Numbered from the stretch's first letter, positions 1 through 6,194 are shown. The stretch: 12,286 nt of DNA from Candidatus Woesearchaeota archaeon (GCA_016784195.1 JADHVE010000033.1:1-12286), one strand, 5' to 3'. Translations and numbers: made by a program. The notes: generated by a model not told the origin, from the sequence alone.

Positions 1-2
1 TA

Positions 3-203
3 GGCCAAACACTTATGTTTGATAGCACTAATCCTGATAATCCCTCAATGAACATTATTGATGATAGAGGCAGAATTGTTCATGGCCGCGAGATTAGTAG
101 TGAGGGTGTTAATAAGATACGAAGCGACCAAATAGTGGTTTTAATAAAAGACAAAAAACTTAACCTTCAACTTCAAGAACTAGCTAATGAATTTTTAAAA
201 TAA
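3..203 (+). CDS. C-terminal part of an unrecognised protein, truncated by window edge
   Basis: This reading frame is open to the left edge of the window and ends at TAA (201-203), so the gene probably begins outside. An ATG at 15 would give a 62-residue protein, but nothing resembling a promoter or Shine-Dalgarno can be judged with so little upstream sequence. The visible part has a polar, Asn/Asp-rich start, a short stretch likely to be beta (DDRGRIVHGREI, then QIVVLIKD) and a helical tail ending NEFLK. I recognise no family and assign no function. It converges on the next gene with one base between the stop codons. Confidence 0.5.
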   Translation, partial: GQTLMFDSTNPDNPSMNIIDDRGRIVHGREISSEGVNKIRSDQIVVLIKDKKLNLQLQELANEFLK

Positions 204-204
204 A

Positions 205-465
205 CTATTTATTTATCATTTTTGATACTAATCCCCCTCCAATTCCTCCCCCACTTAAAGCACAATAAGCATTTTGAACCCCTTGTGAACATGCTTCTGC
301 TAGTCTTGCCAAACTTGGAGTCCCCTCTGGAAGTGAGTCAAGAAAATTAAAAAGAACATCGGATATTTCATAACCTACAATCCCACCTGCAATAGCCCCA
401 CCTGTAATAGCCCCAGTATAAACTGCTGGTTTTTTCAAAGACTCATACAATTTTTTATATTCCAT
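205..465 (-). CDS. Small Gly-rich membrane protein, function unknown
   Basis: The protein has 86 residues from the ATG at 463-465. The frame could extend to an ATG at 516, but a TATA-like TTTATATA on the minus strand (490-497) is centred about 28 nt upstream of the 465 start, so the longer version would contain its own promoter. Residues about 14-33 form a Gly/Ala/Ile-rich hydrophobic segment (AITGGAIAGGIVGYEI), and a second Gly cluster (ALSGGGIGGGLVSKM) lies near the C terminus. Such glycine-zipper-like segments pack in membranes. Two cysteines (ACSQ, AYCA) lie between them. The stop is TAG. I do not recognise the family; a membrane location is inferred from composition only. Confidence 0.6.
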   Translation of the reverse strand: MEYKKLYESLKKPAVYTGAITGGAIAGGIVGYEISDVLFNFLDSLPEGTPSLARLAEACSQGVQNAYCALSGGGIGGGLVSKMINK

Positions 466-486
466 AGTAATTAGCTGGGTAAGAAC

Positions 487-500
487 TGATATATAAATCT
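487..500 (-). promoter_or_regulatory. TATA box for the Gly-rich small gene
   Basis: On the minus strand this reads GATTTATATAT, with the TATA core at 490-497. Its centre is about 28 nt before the ATG at 465 and no Shine-Dalgarno lies between, so the transcript is probably leaderless. Confidence 0.5.
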
Positions 501-533
501 TTCTATTTTTTACCACTATTTAGTTGTAAAATA

Positions 534-1223
534 CTAATTCTTCAACAATTTTCTAAAAAACCCCATAACAGAAAAAGCTTCTCTTTTTGTCAGTAAAGCC
601 TTGCCAATAACCCTCTTCCAAACTTTTTTCTGAGTTTGTTTTTTCTCTTTTGTTTTAAACTCTAATCTATTAAGGATTTTATCCAAATATTTTAAGATAA
701 TCTCTTTCTCTTTTTTCGTTGCAAAATTAATATGCTCATCAGATTTATTCTTTTTATTTTTGAATAATTCATAAAGAATAATAGAAGAAGCATGGCTTAT
801 ATTGAGTGTAGGATACTTTTTTGATGCAGGTATTGTAATCAGGATATCGCACATCTCAAGTTCCTTGTTGCTCAAACCAGAACTCTCCCTCCCTATCAAT
901 AAGGCTATTTTTAGCTTCTTATTCACTTTATCCAATTTCTCAGACAATTGCTCGGGATTTATGACGTTCCTTAATACATTATAATCAGTCCCTAATATGG
1001 CTGTAGTCCCAATAAGATAATCAAATTTTTTTATATAAGCAACCTTCCTAATTTTTGCTTTTTTAATAATATCTTTTCCGTGCTTAGCTGTTTTTTCCGC
1101 CTTGTCCAGCTCGCATTTTGGGTTGATTAATATAAGATCCTTAAAATCAAAGTTCTTCATTGCTCTAGCCACGAATCCAACATTCTCAGAAAGTTCAGGC
1201 TCAATCAAGATTATCGAAATCAT
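534..1223 (-). CDS. trmJ: TrmJ-like SPOUT tRNA 2'-O-methyltransferase
   Basis: The 229-residue protein belongs to the SpoU/TrmJ branch of SPOUT methyltransferases, which transfer a methyl group from S-adenosylmethionine to a tRNA ribose 2'-OH. Characterised TrmJ enzymes act at position 32 of the anticodon loop. All three family motifs are visible: motif 1 at residues 8-25 (EPELSENVGFVARAMKNF, with Asn14 and the catalytic-type Arg20), motif 2 at 110-122 (IGRESSGLSNKEL) and motif 3 at about 129-152 (ITIPASKKYPTLNISHAS). Motifs 2 and 3 form the knotted SAM site. A basic Lys-rich C-terminal extension (about 160-229) matches the extra domain of TrmJ. The gene ends in TAG, so UAG is a working stop codon in this genome. 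It lies 127 nt downstream of the site-2 protease gene and may be transcribed separately. The family is certain; position 32 is inferred. Confidence 0.88.
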   Translation of the reverse strand: MISIILIEPELSENVGFVARAMKNFDFKDLILINPKCELDKAEKTAKHGKDIIKKAKIRKVAYIKKFDYLIGTTAILGTDYNVLRNVINPEQLSEKLDKVNKKLKIALLIGRESSGLSNKELEMCDILITIPASKKYPTLNISHASSIILYELFKNKKNKSDEHINFATKKEKEIILKYLDKILNRLEFKTKEKKQTQKKVWKRVIGKALLTKREAFSVMGFFRKLLKN

Positions 1224-1350
1224 TTAGAACATTTTATCAATTATTTTTTTAGCATTTAAACTTTATTATTTTTATTAATGATAACTTTTTTAATGAGACG
1301 AGGGTATTGGTTTTTTATCTATTGAACTTAAGATTATTAATCTTTAACTT

Positions 1351-2568
1351 TCATATAAATAGATTAACCAAAAGAACAGTAAGATTGGAACTAATCCACC
1401 TTAGTAAAGGCAGAAACAAAAGAATCAAAAGAAGCATTACACACAACCAGTTTATATTTGACCAAATAGCCAGGCTCAATTTTTTATTGAAGAACCTATC
1501 TAATGCAACCTTTAACATCCTTGCGCCGTCTGTTATGAAGATGGGCAGTAAATTTATCAGTCCAATATTCAGACTGAGAAAAGCCACCCACCCCATAAGG
1601 GTCAGGAGCCACATAATCACTTCAAACACAGCTCTTGTAAATATATTTTCATTTTTTAGTTTTGTTTTGCTGCCATGTACCCAAACGCCAAGGTAACTCT
1701 TGCCTTCTTTTTCAGGATGCTCAGTTGTTGTAACAAAGAATGTCTGGTTTTTAGAGCTGAGATTGATTGTTTCATTAACACTCACATCATTTATTATTTT
1801 TTCAAAATCCTTTGGGCTTCTTATATCAATCCCATTAATTTTTGTGATGACTGTGCCATTTGTAATCCCTGCTTTCTCTGCCGGCAGTCCAGATTGGGGT
1901 GAGATAACAACTCCTTCTGAAAAAACCATGCTGTTAACTAGTGGAGCAAAAATCAGTGCTGCAATAATACTAATCACTACAACTAAAAGCAGGTTAGAGA
2001 AAGAACCCGCTGCAAATACAGAGTTTTGTATAGACCCTTTCTGTTTTGTTAATCTCTTTTCATCCGGTTCTACAAATGCTCCAAGAATAGGACCAAAAAA
2101 AGCAATACCTGAAGACTTAACCCGTATATTATGTACTACAGCAATAACTCCATGGGCAAATTCATGTACGCACATGATTATAAATAATGCAATCCAGCCG
2201 GTTATCAAAGGAAATATCAATCCAGTGCCTGCAATAGGAAGCCCGGGAATAACTGGGCTTGCTCCGCTTGATCCTGGAACATCCAGCACCAAATTATAAG
2301 TTAAAATAAAAATAAGAATCAAAGTAAATATCATCCCCGCATAACCCACAAATATTCCTGCATATCCAAGAAATTTGAAAAATCCTTTACCTTTACCAGC
2401 CATATAGTTCATGAAGTTGATTCCTATTTGGGTTCTGTAAAGTGCAACAAACTTCCCATGGAAATCAAGCCTTTTTCTGTTAATATAAATCAGAAATACA
2501 ATCAGCGAGTAGAATAATATTGTAAATTTATATTTAACTATCACAGGAAAAATAGAATCCCAAATCAT
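1351..2568 (-). CDS. Site-2 protease family intramembrane zinc metalloprotease with PDZ domain
   Basis: The protein has 405 residues with hydrophobic segments at about 12-28, 68-95, 115-145, 185-212, 316-345 and 372-390. The zinc motif HEFAH is at 135-139 inside a membrane segment. The distant third ligand motif, NLLPIFITDGAR (339-350, Asp347), matches the NLLPxxxxDGxR pattern of site-2 proteases. Between them, about 218-285, is a PDZ domain (SGLPAEKAGITNGTVITKING), as in RseP-type enzymes. The family cleaves transmembrane substrates within the membrane, often releasing regulators; the substrate here is unknown. The ATG overlaps the eL40 stop as ATGA on the minus strand, so the two are probably translationally coupled. 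Motifs and length are complete. Confidence 0.92.
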   Translation of the reverse strand: MIWDSIFPVIVKYKFTILFYSLIVFLIYINRKRLDFHGKFVALYRTQIGINFMNYMAGKGKGFFKFLGYAGIFVGYAGMIFTLILIFILTYNLVLDVPGSSGASPVIPGLPIAGTGLIFPLITGWIALFIIMCVHEFAHGVIAVVHNIRVKSSGIAFFGPILGAFVEPDEKRLTKQKGSIQNSVFAAGSFSNLLLVVVISIIAALIFAPLVNSMVFSEGVVISPQSGLPAEKAGITNGTVITKINGIDIRSPKDFEKIINDVSVNETINLSSKNQTFFVTTTEHPEKEGKSYLGVWVHGSKTKLKNENIFTRAVFEVIMWLLTLMGWVAFLSLNIGLINLLPIFITDGARMLKVALDRFFNKKLSLAIWSNINWLCVMLLLILLFLPLLRWISSNLTVLLVNLFI

Positions 2569-2726
2569 TTTTTCTTTACAGCTCTGAACGCGTGGCTATT
2601 GCATCTTCTGCATTTGACCTTGCCTTGTATGACTTTCATATTCGGAGTCCTAATCTTACTCTTGCATTTCTTACATACAAATATATTTCTGAATTTCCTT
2701 GCATCAGCTTCTGGGAATTTTACCAT
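2565..2726 (-). CDS. rpl40e: Large ribosomal subunit protein eL40 (L40e), zinc ribbon
   Basis: This is a 53-residue basic protein. It begins MVKFPEADARKF and has two CxxC pairs, Cys18/Cys21 (CKKC) and Cys39/Cys42 (CRRC), which form the single zinc ribbon of archaeal L40e. Archaeal L40e lacks the ubiquitin fusion found in eukaryotes. The TGA stop overlaps the site-2 protease ATG by four bases (ATGA). A TATA-like box lies about 34 nt upstream (2757-2764), so eL40 and the protease may form their own transcription unit behind the eL43 cluster. The identification rests on the PEADARxF start, Cys spacing, size and ribosomal neighbourhood. Confidence 0.85.
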   Translation of the reverse strand: MVKFPEADARKFRNIFVCKKCKSKIRTPNMKVIQGKVKCRRCNSHAFRAVKKK

Positions 2727-2754
2727 TTTTTTAAGTGTTTAGTAAGTTGTATCC

Positions 2755-2768
2755 GAATATAAATCAAT
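2755..2768 (-). promoter_or_regulatory. TATA box for eL40-site-2 protease unit
   Basis: The minus strand reads ATTGATTTATATTC in the 49-nt gap after the UPF0147 gene. The core ATTTATAT (2757-2764) is centred about 34 nt before the eL40 ATG, which would leave a leader of about 8 nt. Confidence 0.45.
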
Positions 2769-2775
2769 AAAATAA

Positions 2776-3033
2776 TTATCCTTCTTTATTTATTTTTTCA
2801 AGCAGACTCACAACATTCCAGATTTGAGTTCTTGTATAAGCCTGTAGATTAACATCATCTGCAATCTCATCAAGGTCATTTAATGCCTTGCTTACTTTTG
2901 TTGAAATTTCTGCCTCCTCTTTTAAATTTTTTATTATACTTTTTATTATTGATCTTACATTCTTGGGAACAGTCACATCTCCCTCAAGTTCTGTAAGGAT
3001 TTCTATAGGATCATTAATTTCTTTATTGCTCAT
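2776..3033 (-). CDS. UPF0147 family protein
   Basis: This 85-residue acidic, all-helical protein matches the archaeal UPF0147 family. It shows the characteristic order of an ILTELEGDVTVPKNVR segment (about 12-27), a middle helix with ALNDLDEIADDVN (about 50-62) and a C-terminal ARTQIW-like segment (TRTQIWNVVSLLEKI). The family is widespread in archaea, small and without an established function. Its start lies one base after the prefoldin beta stop, so it is co-transcribed with chaperone, ribosome and polymerase genes. That fits a housekeeping role, but none can be named from sequence. Confidence 0.85.
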   Translation of the reverse strand: MSNKEINDPIEILTELEGDVTVPKNVRSIIKSIIKNLKEEAEISTKVSKALNDLDEIADDVNLQAYTRTQIWNVVSLLEKINKEG

Positions 3034-3034
3034 T

Positions 3035-3358
3035 TTACTTTTTCATCTTTTTTAGAATTTCTTCCTGTAGCGTTGAGCTTTTTTCTTTTATCTGCATTTC
3101 TTGTTTTTCCAGGCTTTTGACTCTCAATCCAACAATTTCTTTTTTTTCTTTAAGGTCTTTTTTTAAGTCTTCTTTTTTCGTCAAGACCATTATATTGCCC
3201 ACAATCTTATAGGATTTATCAGTAGTTTCCAGCTCCTTTAAGGCTGAGTCTGTTTCCGCTATCTGCAGCTGAAACTGTTGTTTCTGCATAAGCAGGTTTT
3301 GCATGCTTTGCTCAAATAACTGCAGTTGGTTTATTTTTTCTTCTGTTTCCTTTTCCAT
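3035..3358 (-). CDS. pfdB: Prefoldin beta subunit
   Basis: The 107-residue protein has two long heptad-rich helices (about 1-45 and 68-107) joined by a short beta-hairpin region (YKIVGNIMVLTKKEDL, about 50-65). This is the beta-class prefoldin architecture. In archaea two alpha and four beta subunits form a jellyfish-shaped hexamer that holds unfolded proteins and passes them to the group II chaperonin. The start ELxxFEQSMQNLLMQKQQ-like region is rich in Gln and Leu, as expected for the coiled coil. The gene sits 5 nt after rpoP and 1 nt before the UPF0147 gene. Confidence 0.9.
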   Translation of the reverse strand: MEKETEEKINQLQLFEQSMQNLLMQKQQFQLQIAETDSALKELETTDKSYKIVGNIMVLTKKEDLKKDLKEKKEIVGLRVKSLEKQEMQIKEKSSTLQEEILKKMKK

Positions 3359-3363
3359 TTTAG

Positions 3364-3501
3364 TTATCTTGCCTTTACTTTTGTAGGAGTGCTTCTTGGC
3401 TTAAAGAGCATTTTACTTCCACAATAAGGGCATCTTACTTTTTTTCTTAAATAATCCTGAGCCACTTTTTTGTTGCAATTGAAACATTTATATTCTACCA
3501 T
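3364..3501 (-). CDS. rpoP: DNA-directed RNA polymerase subunit P (Rpo12)
   Basis: This 45-residue protein begins MVEYKCFNCNKKV and has a zinc ribbon with Cys6/Cys9 and Cys24/Cys27 (CPYCGSKM). It then has a basic tail PRSTPTKVKAR. This is the pattern of archaeal Rpo12, the counterpart of eukaryotic RPC10/Rpb12, a small structural subunit of RNA polymerase. The ATG lies one base after the eL43 stop, and the stop lies 5 nt before the prefoldin beta ATG. The eL43-rpoP-prefoldin order is commonly seen in archaea and supports the call. Confidence 0.9.
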   Translation of the reverse strand: MVEYKCFNCNKKVAQDYLRKKVRCPYCGSKMLFKPRSTPTKVKAR

Positions 3502-3502
3502 T

Positions 3503-3778
3503 TTAAACACCTTCCTCGGCTTGTATCTCCTCAATAACAGGTTCTTCTTTTGTTTTTATTTTTTTCTGTATGGTATAGGCCTTACCGGTAAATTTTGCTT
3601 TGCATTTCCTGCAGTGCCATATCCCTACCACAATCCTCTTAACGTGGAATTTGTTACAGTAAGGACATTTATGTTTTTTTCTTAGCTCTTTTTCTATCTT
3701 GGCTAATTTTTTCTTGGGTTTTCTGCCGTATCTTGCTCCAAATCTCTTAACAGAGCCCAATTTTTCAGCTTTTGCCAT
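3503..3778 (-). CDS. rpl37ae: Large ribosomal subunit protein eL43 (L37Ae)
   Basis: The 91-residue basic protein has the L37Ae start (SVKRFGARYGRKPKKK, about 9-24) and a zinc ribbon at Cys38/Cys41 and Cys56/Cys59 (KCPYC and HCRKC around VGIW). It binds 23S rRNA in the large subunit. The C-terminal tail is unusually acidic for a ribosomal protein (EEPVIEEIQAEEGV, from about residue 78). It is the first gene of the minus-strand cluster. A TATA-like GATTTATAAA at 3801-3810 is centred about 27 nt before the ATG with no Shine-Dalgarno, so the mRNA is likely leaderless. Confidence 0.93.
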   Translation of the reverse strand: MAKAEKLGSVKRFGARYGRKPKKKLAKIEKELRKKHKCPYCNKFHVKRIVVGIWHCRKCKAKFTGKAYTIQKKIKTKEEPVIEEIQAEEGV

Positions 3779-3799
3779 ATTATTTAGGATTAGTGTTTT

Positions 3800-3811
3800 A
3801 TTTATAAATCT
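3800..3811 (-). promoter_or_regulatory. TATA box of the eL43-rpoP-pfdB-UPF0147 operon
   Basis: The minus strand carries GATTTATAAA (3801-3810) centred about 27 nt upstream of the eL43 ATG. The distance fits a leaderless transcript. It is the only clear promoter ahead of these four genes, whose spacings are 1, 5 and 1 nt. Confidence 0.6.
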
Positions 3812-3872
3812 TATCTTTAAAAGGCATTACTCTATTCTTTTTATTTTATCAGCCTAATATACTTATTAAAAA

Positions 3873-3961
3873 TGGGGCTACCCGGATTTGAACCGGGGTC
3901 GTCTGGTTTTTTGCATATAGGCCCAAACCAGAAAGGATAATCCAAGCTACCCCATAGCCCC
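3873..3961 (-). tRNA. tRNA-Pro(TGG) with a 14-nt intron
   Basis: The minus strand folds as a full cloverleaf. The acceptor GGGGCTA (3961-3955) pairs with TAGCCCC (3880-3874), followed by discriminator A73 at 3873. The D arm includes GGGT and the AGCTTGGATT loop. The anticodon stem is TCTGG (3932-3928) with CCAGA (3906-3902). The T arm is CCCGG-TTCAAAT-CCGGG (3897-3881). The anticodon TGG (3925-3923) sits in a loop that is 14 nt too long, explained by an intron after position 37. The mature length is 75 nt and CCA is not encoded. A run of five T follows the gene (3872-3868), and a TATA-like box lies about 34 nt upstream. A73 and the G35-G36 anticodon bases fit proline. Confidence 0.92.
3908..3921 (-). 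other. tRNA intron at position 37/38
   Basis: Read on the minus strand the intron is CCTATATGCAAAAA. TTTG in the 5' part of the anticodon loop pairs with CAAA of the intron and gives the 4-bp central helix. It is flanked by bulges GG|C and AA|A, each cut after its second base, which restores a 7-base anticodon loop. No inner helix forms, so this is a relaxed bulge-helix-loop form of the archaeal splice motif. Confidence 0.8.
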
Positions 3962-3989
3962 TTTACGAGGTTATTTAGTATTTTTAGGC

Positions 3990-4002
3990 TATTTTTAAAT
4001 CT
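3990..4002 (-). promoter_or_regulatory. TATA box of tRNA-Pro
   Basis: The minus strand reads GATTTAAAAATAG, centred about 34 nt before the mature tRNA 5' end. Transcription would then start about 8 nt upstream of the tRNA, as expected for a precursor trimmed by RNase P. Confidence 0.5.
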
Positions 4003-4106
4003 TTTGATGAAATTTTTTTATTAGTCAAAAAAATGATAAAAATTAAAATAAGTTCAAACCCAAAACATGTTTTATTTAAATTAATAACTGCATTATCGAC
4101 AAAAAC

Positions 4107-4124
4107 CAATATATTTATAAATAA
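4107..4124 (+). promoter_or_regulatory. TATA box upstream of aRF1
   Basis: The stretch contains ATATTTATAAATA (4111-4123), with a purine run AAAAACC just before it that could serve as a BRE. Its centre (about 4117) predicts a start site near 4140-4144. That is at the ATG of the short upstream ORF and leaves a leader of about 85 nt before aRF1. Confidence 0.55.
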
Positions 4125-4139
4125 ATAATTGTTGTAGTT

Positions 4140-4178
4140 ATGTCAATGAAAAATAAAGACTCATTAAAGACTGAATAG
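4140..4178 (+). other. 12-codon upstream ORF ending in UAG, in frame with aRF1
   Basis: The ORF encodes MSMKNKDSLKTE and ends at TAG (4176-4178). Its ATG is at the predicted transcription start, so it could be translated as a leaderless ORF. After the TAG the same frame stays open through 13 codons to GTG at 4218 and into aRF1. Whether it is translated cannot be told from sequence. Confidence 0.35.
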
Positions 4179-4226
4179 CTTATTTTCTTAGATTTTGTTA
4201 GTCATAACACTATTAATGTGATAAAA

Positions 4227-5333
4227 ATGATATTAAACGAAAAGCAAAAACACGACCTGAAAAGGTTCATAAAGGAAACTGAAAAATATAAGGGGAGACA
4301 TACAGAATTAGTTAGTGTTTACATTCCTCATGGTTATGACATGAATAAGATAATAAACCATCTGGACCAAGAGAAGGGCACTGCAATGAATATAAAATCT
4401 GCCGCTACCAGAAAGAACGTCATCACCTCTTTGGAAAAGATGACTCAGCATTTAAGGTTATTCAAAAAAACTCCAGATAATGGACTGGCTGTTTTCTCAG
4501 GAAACGTCGCAGAAAGAGAGGGCCAGGAAGACTTCAAGGTGTGGAGTATGGAGCCCCCAATCCCGTTAAACACCAGAATTTACCGCTGCGATAAAGAGTT
4601 TGTTTTAGACTTAATTAGAGATATGCTCGAAACCAAAGAGATTTACGGCTTGGTTGTTGTTGACAGGCGTGATGCCCATATTGCCTTATTAAAAGGCAAA
4701 TCAATAATTCCTGTAGTTAAGACCCATTCAGAAGTCCCTGGAAAGACAAAAGCTGGAGGCCAATCAGCAGCAAGATTCGAAAGAATAAGGGAAGGCGCTA
4801 AAAAAGACCATTTCAAAAAAGTTGCAGAATATATGAAAGAGCAGTTTTTAGGCAATAAAAATCTTAAAGGAATAATAGTCGGGGGCCCAGGCCCTACAAA
4901 ATACGATTTTATTGATACCGGCTTTATAACAACAGAAGTGAAAGATAAAATAATTGCAGTTAAGGATTTGGGTTATACTGGCGAATTTGGATTTCAGGAA
5001 TTAGTTGACAAAAGCCAGGACGTTTTAGCAAAAGAGGATATAATGAATGAGAAGAAGATAATGGCCAAATTTTTTAATTTGCTGGCAAAGCATCCGGGAA
5101 AAGTAAATTACGGGGAAAAAGATGTTATGGATAATTTAAAGATGGGCATTATAGAAACTTTGCTGATTTCCGAAGATTTAGAAGATCAAAAAATTGAAAA
5201 TTTTGAAAAAGAGGCAAAGAAAGTTAACTCAAAAGTTGAGATTATCTCCACAGAAACAAGAGAAGGTGTTCAATTAAGAGACCTTGGCAAGGTTGCTGCT
5301 ATTTTAAGGTATGAGGTCAAACATAATCCATAA
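4227..5333 (+). CDS. prf1: Peptide chain release factor aRF1
   Basis: The 368-residue protein is archaeal class I release factor, which recognises all three stop codons and triggers peptide release. Domain 1 shows the stop-reading motifs NIKS (55-58, in GTAMNIKS) and YRCDKEF (119-125, the YxCxxxF motif). Domain 2 has the catalytic GGQ (177-179, in KTKAGGQSAARFERIR). The C terminus ends in the usual RDLGKVAAILRY. I chose ATG 4227 because GTGAT (4218-4222), complementary to the 16S 3' end, lies four bases before it; an in-frame GTG at 4218 is the alternative. The protein has only one Cys (121), so the zinc-binding Cys pairs seen in domain 3 of many relatives are missing, and it is shorter than the common length of about 410. 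Confidence 0.95.
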   Translation: MILNEKQKHDLKRFIKETEKYKGRHTELVSVYIPHGYDMNKIINHLDQEKGTAMNIKSAATRKNVITSLEKMTQHLRLFKKTPDNGLAVFSGNVAEREGQEDFKVWSMEPPIPLNTRIYRCDKEFVLDLIRDMLETKEIYGLVVVDRRDAHIALLKGKSIIPVVKTHSEVPGKTKAGGQSAARFERIREGAKKDHFKKVAEYMKEQFLGNKNLKGIIVGGPGPTKYDFIDTGFITTEVKDKIIAVKDLGYTGEFGFQELVDKSQDVLAKEDIMNEKKIMAKFFNLLAKHPGKVNYGEKDVMDNLKMGIIETLLISEDLEDQKIENFEKEAKKVNSKVEIISTETREGVQLRDLGKVAAILRYEVKHNP

Positions 5334-5360
5334 ATATAAATATTAATTAAAAACAATAAA

Positions 5361-5371
5361 ATTATTATAAA
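5361..5371 (+). promoter_or_regulatory. TATA box for the SprT-like gene
   Basis: TTATTATAA (5362-5370) is centred about 26 nt before the ATG at 5393. No Shine-Dalgarno separates them, so a leaderless transcript starting at the ATG is likely. Confidence 0.5.
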
Positions 5372-5392
5372 CCAGCTAATTCTTTAAAAAAC

Positions 5393-6049
5393 ATGAAACT
5401 TGTCGAACAAGCCTTTATAGATTTATTTCCCGAAAAAAATCTGGAAAATTATGAATTAATTCTGAAATATAATAACAAGTTCAAGCCCTACAATGCAAAC
5501 GTAAAATACAGGAATAATAAAATCCAGTTCAGCCTAAGCAAAAAATGGAAAACAATTTCCAGAGAAATCCAGGCTGGCTTGATGCAGTCATTGTTAATAA
5601 AAATATTCAAAGAAAAAAAGAACACAACTAATATTGACCTTTACAATATTTTCATGAAAAACATCCACATAGCAGTGCCAAAAACAAAAACCGATCCCAT
5701 GCTGGAAAGTTCATTCACCAGAGTAAATGAAAAATATTTTTATGGCTTAATAGAAAAGCCGAACTTAGTTTTTGGAAATAATTCTTTAAGAAAGCTTGGA
5801 AGCTATGAATACGGCTCAGACACAATTTCAATAAGCAGGATTTTCCAGGATAAGGAAGATCTGCTGGATTACATCATGTATCACGAAGTTTTACATAAAA
5901 AGCACAAGTTCAAAAACAAAAACGGAAGAAACTACCACCACACAACTAAATTCAGAACAGATGAAAAGAAATTTGAAAATAGCAAAGAAATGGAAAAAGG
6001 GATAAACAGATTAATAAGAAATAAAAAATTATTTTTTATGTTCTGCTAA
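5393..6049 (+). CDS. SprT-like zinc metalloprotease family protein
   Basis: The 218-residue protein has a zincin motif HEVLH at 164-168, preceded by the helix-forming EDLLDYIMY. A second His-rich element, NYHHTTKFRTDEKKF (180-194), probably supplies the third zinc ligand. Before the motif, NSLRKLGSYEYGSDTISIS (130-148) matches the beta-strand region where SprT/YgjP-type proteins read R-LG-x-x. The catalytic Glu165 is present. SprT-like proteases include Spartan and Wss1, which clear DNA-protein crosslinks, but this protein lacks recognisable DNA-binding or partner motifs, so its substrate is unknown. The N-terminal 90 residues are lysine- and asparagine-rich with no domain I recognise. It appears monocistronic, with its own TATA box and a 188-nt gap behind it. 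Confidence 0.75.
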   Translation: MKLVEQAFIDLFPEKNLENYELILKYNNKFKPYNANVKYRNNKIQFSLSKKWKTISREIQAGLMQSLLIKIFKEKKNTTNIDLYNIFMKNIHIAVPKTKTDPMLESSFTRVNEKYFYGLIEKPNLVFGNNSLRKLGSYEYGSDTISISRIFQDKEDLLDYIMYHEVLHKKHKFKNKNGRNYHHTTKFRTDEKKFENSKEMEKGINRLIRNKKLFFMFC

Positions 6050-6068
6050 AACTCTTGCCATTTTGGCC

Positions 6069-6118
6069 AGTGAACTCTATTGTTTTTGTAAAACTATAAG
6101 GTAGCCCCCGAGTTCACT
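6069..6118. repeat. Inverted repeat with inner hairpin, between SprT-like gene and histone
   Basis: AGTGAACTC (6069-6077) pairs with GAGTTCACT (6110-6118) over 9 bp. Inside, ATTGTTTT and AAAACTAT (about 6079-6097) form a second stem of 7 of 8 pairs around TGT. A further AGTGAAC occurs at 6142-6148. It may be a terminator for the SprT-like gene or a structured RNA; AT-rich sequence yields such repeats by chance, so support is modest. Confidence 0.4.
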
Positions 6119-6194
6119 AGTTAAACATCTTCATCAGGCGCAGTGAACAAAAGGGTTTCATCAGAGCTATTCTTTAGAAAGTTTTTTTAATTAC

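Noticed and set aside
1330..1344. Dyad AAGATTA-T-TAATCTT behind the site-2 protease gene as a terminator
   Set aside because: It is all but A/T only, and no T run follows it on the minus strand, so a terminator cannot be argued.
1307..2299. Plus-strand open frames opposite the site-2 protease gene
   Set aside because: They are antisense to a gene with full catalytic motifs, and their translations have no recognisable domain.
4062..4073. Perfect palindrome AAAACATGTTTT as an operator
   Set aside because: Palindromes of this length are expected several times by chance in 12 kb of such AT-rich sequence, and no second copy flanks a promoter.
4140..4226. UAG as a sense codon (for example pyrrolysine) joining the upstream ORF to aRF1
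   Set aside because: TAG is the natural stop of the TrmJ-like gene and of the Gly-rich small gene, and no pyrrolysine genes are visible here.
6105..6170. C/D box guide RNA on the minus strand (two TGATGA boxes)
   Set aside because: The two C-like boxes are 27 nt apart, but no CUGA D box follows either at the right distance (only CTGC and CTAG), and the C boxes lack the leading purine.
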